From contig JABAKD010000020.1 in the NCBI GenBank assembly GCA_012845835.1, positions 19,089,146-19,153,145 of the forward strand: a stretch of 64,000 bases of DNA. Direction: 5' to 3'. Origin of the DNA: Undaria pinnatifida (Eukaryota > Sar > Phaeophyceae > Laminariales > Alariaceae). The notes below the pieces were generated by a model. It was not told the origin of the DNA. It saw only the letters and a program-made list of their open reading frames with translations, and searched no databases. Of the stretch, positions 55,707 to 64,000 are shown piece by piece. A program made the position numbers and the translations under genes. Position 1 is the first letter of the stretch, and each line of letters starts with the position of its first letter.

Positions 55707-56277
55707 CGAACTCATCACGAAGCTAGCGGTGCCTGAATCATTCCCAGAAGTAAAGGTCTTGGATCCCTCCGCGATGCTCATTTACGTCTCTTCCAAACTT
55801 GCGCGAAACGCGCGCGTGGATGACGACGGCAAGTGGGGAACCATCTGTATGGTAAAATACTGTTATCATACGAAAGACAATGTTTCCCCCCCCGCAAAAT
55901 AAGTATGAAAAGGACACAGTAGTAGTAGCAGTAGTAGCAGTAGTAGCAGTAGTAGCAGTAGTATTAGTAGCAGTAGCAGCAGCAGTAGTAGTAGTAGTAG
56001 CAGTAGTAGCAGTAGTAGTAATAGTAGTAGTAGCAGTAGTAGTGGTAGTAGTAGTAGTGGTAGTGGTAGTAGTAGCAGTAGTAGCAGTAGTAGCAGTAGT
56101 AGTAGTTGTAGTAGTAGCAGTAGTAGTAGCATTAGTAGTGGCAGTAGTAGTGGTAGTAGTAGTTGTAGTAGTAGCAGTAGTAGTAGCAGTAGTAGCAGTA
56201 GTAGTAGTTGTAGTAGTAGCAGTAGTAGTAGCATTAGTAGTGGCAGTAGTAGTGGTAGTAGTAGTTGTAGTAGTAGC

Positions 56278-56318
<41 letters not shown>

Positions 56319-59166
56319 CAGTAGTAGTAGCAGTAGCAGTAGCAGTAGTAGGGCCTGTACAATGGTGTATGGTGCGAAGGGATTGTGACCGCTCTATTTT
56401 GATGTATTTAGGGGCCGCGCTATTCGTTGTAGGGCGGTTTTGTCTCCCGAACGAGGTTCTAATACTGCCTCAACACGGCGGTAACCGCCCTATCGAGTGA
56501 AAAATTGTGCTTTGGCGTGCAGCACAGCGCGATAACCCCGCAGATGCACAGAGTACTGCACGAATCTGCCTGCCTCACAGGCTTCGAGGCGTACGCTTTG
56601 ATGAACGCCAACCGGCTCTCTTGCAGATAAAAGGCAGCAGCAGGGGTATGATATGTCTCTTTTCTCTAAGGGGGAGCAACGGCAGGGAGAGGTTTTGTAC
56701 TGGTATGGAAGCGAGAATGGGCCGTGAAAATGGCGGATGCCGCCCTGAATAGGGGGGCAACACCGCCCTAAATAGGACCCACCTCTGTACAGGGCGGTAG
56801 ACGAGCTAGGGTTGGCCGCCTTATATAGGCCCCACTACTGTGCACAATATTAATTGAGGAAGTTGCTTGATGGACCCACAGCTACAGAGTACGTAGACTC
56901 GGGTGGTTCGTCGGATGAACGCCAGGTCTACCACAGTTGTTCTGCCATGTGTGTGTGTGGATTTCCCGCCGCGCGCTGCATTGTCACAGGGCATGCGAGG
57001 GCGTCCGCAGCCCGCAGCAGTTCACGTTAGAAAAAGCTGCATCCCGCATTAAAAACGTCTTCCTACGATTAACGATTCCCAGTGAGTCGGATAGTCGGCA
57101 CCTCCGTTTGACGGCTGACTACTACACTAGTCCGACTAGTAACTATTCGGCGTCTGAACCCCCTTTAGAGACACAAAACGCCTCCCTGTATATACTAGAG
57201 TGTACTACTCTGGTTCCGAGTGATTTGTCCCCACGAACGGGTTTCCAGTTGCACAGGTGCGTCAAGTCGTGCCGACATACAACCCTGATAACTGAGGTGT
57301 TCAATATCCCTATGTATACTATAAACAGTTCCGAGTAATGTATTCCCACAAACGGGTTTCCAGTTGCACAGGCGTTAAGTCGCGCCGACTCACAACCCTA
57401 ACACTGGAGTTTTCCGTCAATGTTTTTGGCTAGTGGCATCACGGCATCACGTGACGTTTCGTAACATGGACCATTCAAAGGCAAGGGAGGGTGGGGGGGC
57501 GAGCCCTGGTATCCGAGCGTTTTGAGAGGTGACCACCGCTCGCGTCAATGTAAACGTAGAGCATGCAAGTTAAGTTCACGCCTGTAGAACACCACCTACC
57601 ATTTGAGGGGCAAATTATTGAGAATTAGTGTAGAATGCTTTTTTCAGTGTTAAAACTCAGCTCCTTGTCTGATTTTCTCTTGTCTCCTCTTTCTTCTGAC
57701 CAGACCGAGATTTGAGCGGGACGGTGTCTGTGGAGAAATATAATAATGCTCTGTCGGCACCTGGTATATGTATGTACTACATGTAACAATAGTATAACAG
57801 TAGTATAACAGTAGTAGTAAAACGATCAGAAGCGTTGTAGCAGTGCAGTAATAATCTCACTGTGTTCGCCATAATCGCAAAACATTGATTGCAATTGCAT
57901 AATTATTTTCTTCCCACCGTTTTTGCCCTCGTCCTCCTCGCAACGTCGCTATGATAGGCTGACAGAGGTGATGTGGGGCGGCATGCGAAGCGTGAGAAGA
58001 TTACAGCTCAACGAGCCCAAGACGATCCTCTCTTGGCCATATGAAGTGGTTTTCACCAAGCATACAGAGAAAGTGCAGCTCAAGAAAGCACAGGTGAGAG
58101 GAAAACTGTGATACTACGAGGTACCGCTGCTCTGCCTGCATGCGTGGGGTTTCGACGGGATGTTGAAGGCGGTGGGTGGGTGGATGGGTGGGTTACCATC
58201 CTCTCCTGGACCTGCAATACCTGACACGTAAGAGATGGTGCAGCTCAAGAAAGCGCAGGCGAGAGAAAAGCTGCTGCTGCTGACGTGACGTGACGTTCTT
58301 ATGAGCCGCAACGTTCGGAACAATCTCGGGGGGGCGTGGAACCGAGTATCGCATCAATTGGCATCAATTTTACAATTTACATGACCCAAAAGAGTAAGCC
58401 GTTTGGCGTGCAAGGACGCAAAGGTCGCATCGAATTCCCCACAATAGTTATTTTGCAATAGTGGAAGGGTGAACAACTGTAAATAAAATTGGGAAGGGCA
58501 GGGTAGTACGTCTATAACACAATATAATTAGGATTTACTTTGAATGCAGCGTTTTCCGAGCCCCAATCCATTGGCCGAGGGGCCCCAACCGGCCTCCCGC
58601 CCTCGGCTAATGGAGGGGTGACGGGCGCGCGATGGGAGTTGCCCCTCGGGGCAACTCCCCTTGTCCCGCCGCACCCGGGGAGGATAGGACCCCATCCCCA
58701 ATTCACACATCATGTCGTATCTCTACAACTCCGACGAACCGGAGACGAAAACCGAGTTTTCCCGGGTCGACACCGCCCCCGCACGGAGTAGACACCCCAA
58801 TCCGATTGGCTAGTCACGGATTGACTGGAGCGCGTGGAGCCAGCGCCACCCGGGGAGAGTAGAGCACCATCCCCGGTTCATAAATCCCTCCATATATCTA
58901 CAACTCTGACATTCAGAAGTCCCAAAGAGGTTGTAAGGTCAGAACGTTCAAAAAGAAAATTTGAGGCGTGTTTTTTTGTTTTGCTTACTTCTTCTTAAAA
59001 CCAACCGCTTGCGTTTTCGTTTTGTGTACAGGTGACGTGCACGGGGAAGACTATCAAGATAGGAGTTATGGGGAAAAAAGGTTTTTACTATTTCGAGGCT
59101 CGCGACGAGGCCGAAGCAACGGCCGTACGCGACGTTCTCTCCAGACACATCGAGACGAGCAAGTAA
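55707..59166 (+). CDS. Spliced gene with PH-like C-terminus (partial model, three exons)
   Basis: Exon c, 59032-59166, reads VTCTGKTIKIGVMGKKGFYY, FEARDEAEATAVRDVLSRHI, ETSK, stop. Exon b ends at 58093 with LSWPYEVVFTKHTEKVQLKK, AQ (donor CAG/GTGAGA), joins exon c in phase 0 (acceptor TTTGTGTACAG), and begins near 57953 (acceptor GCTATGATAG) or 57962. An upstream exon a, about 55707-55851, reads ELITKLAVPESFPEVKVLDP, SAMLIYVSSKLARNARVDDD, GKWGTICM, with donor ATG/GTAAAA. Strand, turn and Phe-Glu-Ala-x-Asp-Glu-Ala-Glu-Ala helix pattern resemble the last strands and C-terminal helix of a PH-type domain, suggesting lipid or protein binding. I do not recognise the family. Exons b and c are firm. 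The link from a to b is uncertain in phase with the first acceptor, and the 5' exons are not found. Confidence 0.6.
55917..56351 (+). repeat. (AGT/AGC)n trinucleotide array, ~435 bp
   Basis: An almost unbroken mix of AGT and AGC with rare GGT, ATT and TGT units. It lies in the intron after exon a. The long poly-Val, poly-Leu and Ser-type frames in it are artefacts. Two ~80-bp blocks (about 56105-56160 and 56205-56260) repeat the same order of variant units, a sign of higher-order duplication. Confidence 0.95.
57025..57160 (+). mobile_element. AGTCGG-rich element, fragment
   Basis: GCATCCCGCATTAAAAACGT, CTTCCTACGA, GAGTCGGATAGTCGG and TAGTCCGACTAGTAACTATT match parts of the copies at 29945 and 35262. 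Another fragment at 55345-55400 has GCCGACTTGCCGACTAAAGT and GCGAAGCGAGCC. Confidence 0.55.
57208..57412. repeat. Two-copy tandem duplication, period ~120 bp
   Basis: GTTCCGAGTGATTTGTCCCC, ACGAACGGGTTTCCAGTTGC, ACAGG, AAGTCGTGCCGAC and ACAACCCT occurs at 57210 and again at 57330 with about 88% match. Confidence 0.85.
58231..58276 (+). repeat. Duplicate of the exon b end within the next intron
   Basis: GGTGCAGCTCAAGAAAGCGC, AGGCGAGAGAAAAGCTG copies the exon/intron junction at 58071-58110 (GTGCAGCTCAAGAAAGCACA, GGTGAGAGGAAAACTG). The donor GT has become GC. Confidence 0.75.
58553..58905 (-). repeat. Isolated copies of the foldback-arm subrepeat
   Basis: In right-arm orientation: CCACCCGGGGAGAGTAGAGC, CATCCCCGGTTCATAAATCC, TTTTCCCGGGTCGACACCGC, CCCAATCCGATTGGCTAG. 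About one and a half units inside the intron before the last exon. GGGAGTTGCCCC/GGGGCAACTCCC (58627-58651) forms a perfect hairpin here. Confidence 0.7.
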
Positions 59167-59177
59167 ACATTTCGCAC

Positions 59178-59236
59178 ACAGGACAGATCAGTTTAGTTCA
59201 GATCAGATCAAATCAGATCAGGTCAGATCCCCCAGG
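59178..59236. repeat. CAGAT/TCAGATCA short tandem repeat
   Basis: About 55 bp of CAGATCAGATCAAATCAGAT-like sequence directly after the stop of the spliced gene, presumably in its 3' UTR. Confidence 0.75.
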
Positions 59237-59239
59237 TCA

Positions 59240-60580
59240 TGGTCTAGATATGTTTCAAGGAAGATAGATGCTTGACATGTACCTTATGATTTATAATCTA
59301 AATCATGTTGCCGCGTGGGAGCTGCATGATCTGCATGATCTATATATACGCATGGCAGATGTTTCTCGGGTTGGATATATGTGTTTCTGCACAACGTTTC
59401 ATAACGGCAGGTATAGGATCTAGATGACGATCTAAATGATGTATTAACAGATGATCTACTGTGCATGATCTATCTGTCCAGTGCGTGAAAGTTTTTGACA
59501 AACCCCGGCACAAACCTTGATGCGAGTACGACGGGGGCGTAAATTTCGCTGGAGGAAAACCACTGTGCGTCGTGTAATTTAAACACTCCTCGTTGTAAAC
59601 CGCGCGTGGCCCTAATATTTCGCTTGGTGGGGTGTTTAACCCCCCCCTCCTATGTCTGCCGGGGTCTATATGTCATACGACTACGGCCATGCACGATGCG
59701 TACCCCCCCCCCCCCCCCCGCCCCCTACTCTTGTGTTTTCGGTCCATGTGAGACCGTGTATTTTGTGTTTTTTGCCGCCGTGTTGGTGTTCGAAGGACGG
59801 GATGGAAGGAAAAATTCGGTGTGTATGAGAGAGAGGGGGGGGGTGAGGGGTTCGTAGAAGTTCAGGACGTATTTAAACCACGGTATTTGTTACATAAGAC
59901 TATCCGCGTATGATTTGTATGTGCATGTATGGCACGCAGACGAGGCAAGCCTTTTTCGATCATACCTTGTAAAAGCTGTGGTGGATTTTTTCTTGCAGAT
60001 CTGTTTACCTAAGTGTCAGATAACCACAGACTGCGATCTAGATCTACCATAGCTTGCAAGGTACTCGTCTACGCATGTACCACAAGAGCTAGATTCGACG
60101 AGGCACCTGTACGGTACGAGGAACCAGGTATGCTCCCAAAAATGCAAACGTACGATACCATGATTTTTGTGCTGCGGATCGTGCTCCTAAAATGGTGCAA
60201 TAAGGCCACTACATTTCCCGATTATTATTTTTTTTCCAAGAGGTTTCGTAGATGACGGGAAGAGTTTTTTATTCTTCCATTATCCCGTAGGTTCTTTAGC
60301 TCGTTTTTTCCCGTGTTTTTTGGTACCCAGGATAGCCCAGGCGGGCGGCTTTCGTTTCTCGTATTTTCTTTTAGCAGTTACCAGGTGTTTTACTGCATTT
60401 TGCGTTTTTGTTTTTGTTCCCGCGGTGTATACTTCGACGCCGACGTTTACTACAGTACATTACAGTACGAAGTCTCCATTTTTTTGGCACGACTCCCCTG
60501 TGTAACAAGACGCCCAGGACACTCGTAAAGCAGTAGAGATCCCTTCATAGTACTGGTTGAGCAGTGGCGGTTGTTCGCTA
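59240..60580. other. Unassigned DNA
   Basis: Contains TGCATGATCT repeats (59320-59345, 59461) and a C-run of ~17 bases at 59703. No gene recognised. Confidence 0.35.
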
Positions 60581-60619
60581 TGATGCCTGCGAAATCGTTT
60601 GGCATATATATATCGTACA

Positions 60620-60700
60620 AAACAGTATTGGGAGCATTCGGAGTAGTGCTGGTCGCTGATATAGTGCCGGTATTTGTCTCTATAGTGCACATGTCGGCAC
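60620..60700. repeat. ATAGTGCCGG-type repeat, partial
   Basis: ATTGGGAGCATTCGGAGTAG, TGCTGGTCGCTGATATAGTG, CCGGTA and CTATAGTGCAC. See the copies at 26923 and 62921. Confidence 0.6.
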
Positions 60701-61380
60701 TAGAGGGGCTACTGTTGTATCCCCTTCCACGCATGTGTGTTGAGCAGGCCCCACGATGCCGCCCAGGACAATACAATGTCACCTGGCTGTTGGCTGAAAG
60801 AGCCTGCGGAAAAAGTTGTGAACATTGTCTGTTCGTTGTTGTATACCGGTAGGTAGGTGTCTGTCTGTTTCCTTTTTGGTGGTTGGTGTGGAGGGCGAAG
60901 TCGGTTGCTTCCGCATGGGGAGAAGTTGCCCGCCGATTTCGTCGCACCAACTGGGGCACCATGCGATGTGATAGCTACGGGGTTCACTAAATAGTGCCGT
61001 AGGAAGAAGCGGGTGGGTTGAAGTGAAGGTGCCTCGTTAAAGGTGTTTGTCTGGTCCGTTCGGTTGCTGGTACAAGATTAACCTCTAAAAATAGTTCAAG
61101 CTTTTGAAAGCTTGGTTGTTAACCTTGAAAAAGGTTACCGTGGTGACCTTATACTCCAGGTAGCCCCGTGGACTTAACGCCCTTTGAAATACCTCAACAT
61201 GTCATGTGTATTGAGCGAGCGGGTTGCAATTGAAAGGGTTTGCAATGTGTGTGTACCCTTGCTTGCCACCGGGTTTGCCCGTGTACTGTCTGTTTTGGCC
61301 TTTTTTTGGTTTTGGACACCCCTACCCGATGATGGGTCACAGGTACTACATTACCCCTAATAAGAGACAGCGTGATGAAA

Positions 61381-61615
61381 AAGCCAGGCTGATATTTACA
61401 GGAAATGAAGAAATTCGGGCGCCGTTACACTGAAGTTAGTGTACAACGCACCCTTTCTCGAAAAATAAATCCAGCCTGGGTCAGTGTAAGGAAACGGCTT
61501 AATAAGAAAAGCAGGCTTAGATTTACAGGAACTTGAGAAATTCGGGAGCCGTTGGACCAAAGTTAATGTTGAACGCACCCTTTCTAAATATGAAACCTGG
61601 TCTGGTTCAGTGTTT
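61381..61615. repeat. Two-copy tandem duplication, period ~125 bp
   Basis: AAGCCAGGCTGATATTTACA, GGAA, GAAATTCGGG, GCCGTT, AACGCACCCTTTCT and CCTGGGTCAGTGT is repeated with ~80% match. Confidence 0.8.
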
Positions 61616-62010
61616 CTGTTTCTTATCAGGGTATTGTAGGTGTCTTGTACTGCCTGACGGTTGAAAAAAAAGAAATATACGGTCGTATCCCCATGTTTTC
61701 CGTGAGTGTTGCAGAGCAAGTGTTTTTATTCCCACCGCCTTGGTAATGTGGATGCCCGAGGGCACCGAGAGAGTGGCGATTAATTGCGCCACCGTTCGGG
61801 TCTTGATGTTGCAAGCTTCCAAGCTGTCGAGAAGGCGCGTACATGCATACTAGTCATTGCATGCCTGTTGATGTGTGTGTGGGGGGTGTTCGTCTCTGGG
61901 GTGGGTGAGTGGTCGTCGTCAACGAGTTTTTTTCTTTTCTTTTGCCTGTCGGTGTTTTATGCTTTTGTTCTTGCCTGTTATGTTTTTGTACGCTTGTAAC
62001 ATTTTCGCAT

Positions 62011-62322
62011 TTTTTTTCACACAGTGTGGAGACGTCTTTTGAATGTACTGATGATGGTAATGGTTCTGAGGATGGTGGTGATGGTGATGATGATGATGAT
62101 GATGATGGTGATGGTATTGATGGCGATGATGATGGCCAGGGAAGGGTTTTGGCGCGCAAGGCGCTTGGTGGGGGTTTTGAGAAGGTGCATAGAGAGATGC
62201 ACCGCTGGCGGGGGCTGTGTTGGCCACTACGTACCGGTATGCGTTTTTTGCAATTGTTTTCGCGATCGGCCGTGGGCGGTGTGCGTGTCTGGTTGAAGAA
62301 AAATTCGCGCAGAAATACATAG
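62011..62322 (+). CDS. Candidate terminal exon with Asp-rich stretch
   Basis: Unrecognised. The frame is open from at least 61909 and ends TAG at 62320-62322. A good acceptor (TTTTTTTTCACACAG, ending near 62023) precedes TGTGGAGACG. The product is VETSFECTDDGNGSEDGGDG, then DDDDDDDGDGIDGDDDG, followed by a basic/aromatic tail with FEKVHREMHRWRGLCWPL and LKKNSRRNT. The Asp run comes from a GAT microsatellite. The non-repetitive tail is the only reason to suspect a gene. No upstream exon was identified. Confidence 0.25.
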   Translation, partial: FFSHSVETSFECTDDGNGSEDGGDGDDDDDDDGDGIDGDDDGQGRVLARKALGGGFEKVHREMHRWRGLCWPLRTGMRFLQLFSRSAVGGVRVWLKKNSRRNT

Positions 62323-62920
62323 TTTATTCAAGGATGCGAAACACCGCGACGACGTCGTTTGTTTTCGCAAAAACGCCTCACGGCCAGCCTTGTTTGCGTA
62401 TTTAATCAAGTATCTGTTGGTACCGAGCGGTGAGGGAGAATTGGGGATCGAATACAGAGTGCGGCAGTGTGCAACAAGCGGAGCTGGTGCTGTTGGTTGT
62501 ACAGCACTTGCTACTCGCTGTATTTGCAACGTGTATCTCTGTCTCGTAGTTTGTGTCCACATATGATAGCTCGTCTCTCTATTACTAGTCTATTAATAGG
62601 AGACATCGGCACGGACACTGGCTGTGCTGGCCGTGGTTGGGTGGATATATCAGTTTAACGTGGAGAACACACACTGACAATGTGTTCGTTGGTAGCGTTA
62701 TTATCGCTTGCCATGTGCTCGTGTTACTATTAATATGTATTGCACGTTTCTGTTTTTTATGCTTGATTTCTGTTCTTGGAACACTTTGTGGTCTATAATA
62801 ATCGAGTGGAGATAGGAGCAGATATCTTGCGTTCGTCAATTTCTATACAATACGTAGGGTGGTGTCTGCCAAAGGCTACACACAATCACACAGCAGTTGT
62901 TTAATGGTGGTTCCCCCTAT

Positions 62921-63086
62921 ATAGTGCCGGTATGCGGCAGCCAACAATACCGGCAGTATACCGGACGCCGGCACTCTTGGATATGGTACTGACACTGGTA
63001 CTACTGTAGTATAGAGCTGGTTCCAATCGTGCCAAGCAGTTTCCCCGGCACTATACCGGCGATAGGCACTATTCAACCGGCACTAT
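62921..63086. mobile_element. ATAGTGCCGGT small inverted-repeat element
   Basis: ATAGTGCCGGT (62921-62931) and ACCGGCACTAT (63076-63086) bound 166 bp. Inside are more copies of CCGGCACTATACCGGC and GATAGGCACTAT. Non-coding and MITE-like, related to 26923 and 60620. Confidence 0.65.
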
Positions 63087-64000
63087 GGAGGGATCCTCAC
63101 TACATGATAATTATTCCTACGGGGCATTTTGTGAACGGCCCTCCATAAAATACGAGCATTATTATTGCGAACATTTTTACCACACATGGCATGCCGCCAA
63201 AAGGGGCTCAGATAGACGTTGGATATCTCAAGCATGCATGGCATGTCACCGGCAGATTGTTTTAGTGCCACCTTCAATGTGCCACCGTCACACCGCAGTA
63301 ATGCGGTAAAAAAATGTGGAAATGCAACGGCAACATGATAGCGTGGCAGCACAGGTTAGCAGCAGCTGCCGCTACAAGAAAAAAAGTTGTAAGGTTGGAT
63401 GTGACGTTATATGTGCAGCCGAAATGACGCGCTAGGTCTTCTCCTTCCGGCTGCGCAGATGATGAGCTCGGTGAAAAAGTGTTCTAGTTGATCATGTTCC
63501 CTCGCTCGACGCCCCACCGACCGTCGAGCTAATTTATATGCGGAAATTAAATGCCAACATTACCTATTGAAAAGTTTCAGGGGCCCAGGTATACCATTCG
63601 ATGCTTCTTCGGAAGTGTACAGGGGGGAGGACTAGGCCCTTGCGGCTGGAGGGGGCAGGGCCAGGAAAGTAGGGAGGTACATCTAGTATTCGTAGTTTAT
63701 GGTTGTTGGAAACATCGTTTCACGCTTTCGTCTGGATGCTGTGTTCTTTCATCATGTTTCTGGCTTTTGGCACTCACGCTACATTGTCAGATGGCAAATG
63801 AAATACCTGGTAATAAGTAATAGTGACATTCGGAGTGTTGAGAATGATGAGGACTTTTGTCGGCAATGGTTTTCCTCTGGTACAATTGTCGGGTGCGAGG
63901 CGGGGTGTGTCTGCCGGGGCCTGGGGACATGCGAACGGACGAAAATCAAATCCAACACCAAGAAAAGTAACTGCCGGGTGCGTGCGGTAAAATATACCTG
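63087..64000. other. Unassigned DNA to the right edge
   Basis: No gene or repeat recognised. Short open frames have no family features. Confidence 0.35.

Noticed and set aside
55880-56500. 206-codon and 122-codon frames of poly-Val and poly-Leu
   Set aside because: They are translations of the AGT/AGC microsatellite.
1-64000. CRISPR arrays or bacterial-type operons
   Set aside because: Tandem repeats seen here lack regular unique spacers and cas genes, and the genes present are intron-containing.

Overview
This window looks like nuclear DNA from a repeat-rich eukaryote, most plausibly a multicellular stramenopile such as a brown alga. The support is long GT-AG introns (879 bp in the first gene), an interstitial TTAGGG tract, a tRNA-derived SINE with a poly(A) tail, and reverse-transcriptase remnants with a YLDD active site of a type I associate with brown-algal genomes. 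The taxonomic call is inference. I see no bacterial operon, CRISPR array, rRNA gene or intact tRNA gene.

Only two host genes are well supported, one at each side of the window. At the left edge are the last two coding exons of RUVBL2/reptin (+ strand, ending at 1055). Near the right side is a spliced gene (+ strand, exons near 55707-55851, 57953-58093 and 59032-59166) whose C-terminus resembles the end of a PH-like domain. Weaker coding candidates lie at 27402-27707, 50682-50837 and 62011-62322.

The other ~60 kb is mobile and repetitive DNA. By region: 2.9-3.9 kb, a duplicated LTR-like module plus leader; 4.1-7.6 kb, a decayed reverse-transcriptase element; 7.6-10.4 kb, MITE, LTR-like element, SINE and LINE 3' fragment; 11.0-12.5 kb, an array of poly-G modules; 13.0-23.6 kb, a ~10 kb strongly pyrimidine-rich block with no recognisable protein, built of small internal duplications and bracketed by LTR-like elements; 23.4-25.5 kb, a dense cluster of small elements; 26-44 kb, scattered SINEs, MITEs and minisatellites; 44.3-54.3 kb, a large foldback-like structure with two ~1.74 kb inverted arms carrying promoter-like subrepeats; 54.5-63.1 kb, the second gene with a 435-bp AGT/AGC array in an intron, then more small repeats.

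The strongest leads are the foldback-like structure, the 10 kb strand-asymmetric block, a new-looking tRNA-derived SINE family, and the strong excess of the 9-mer TACCAGGTA. All homology statements were made by reading; nothing was aligned by program or searched in a database.
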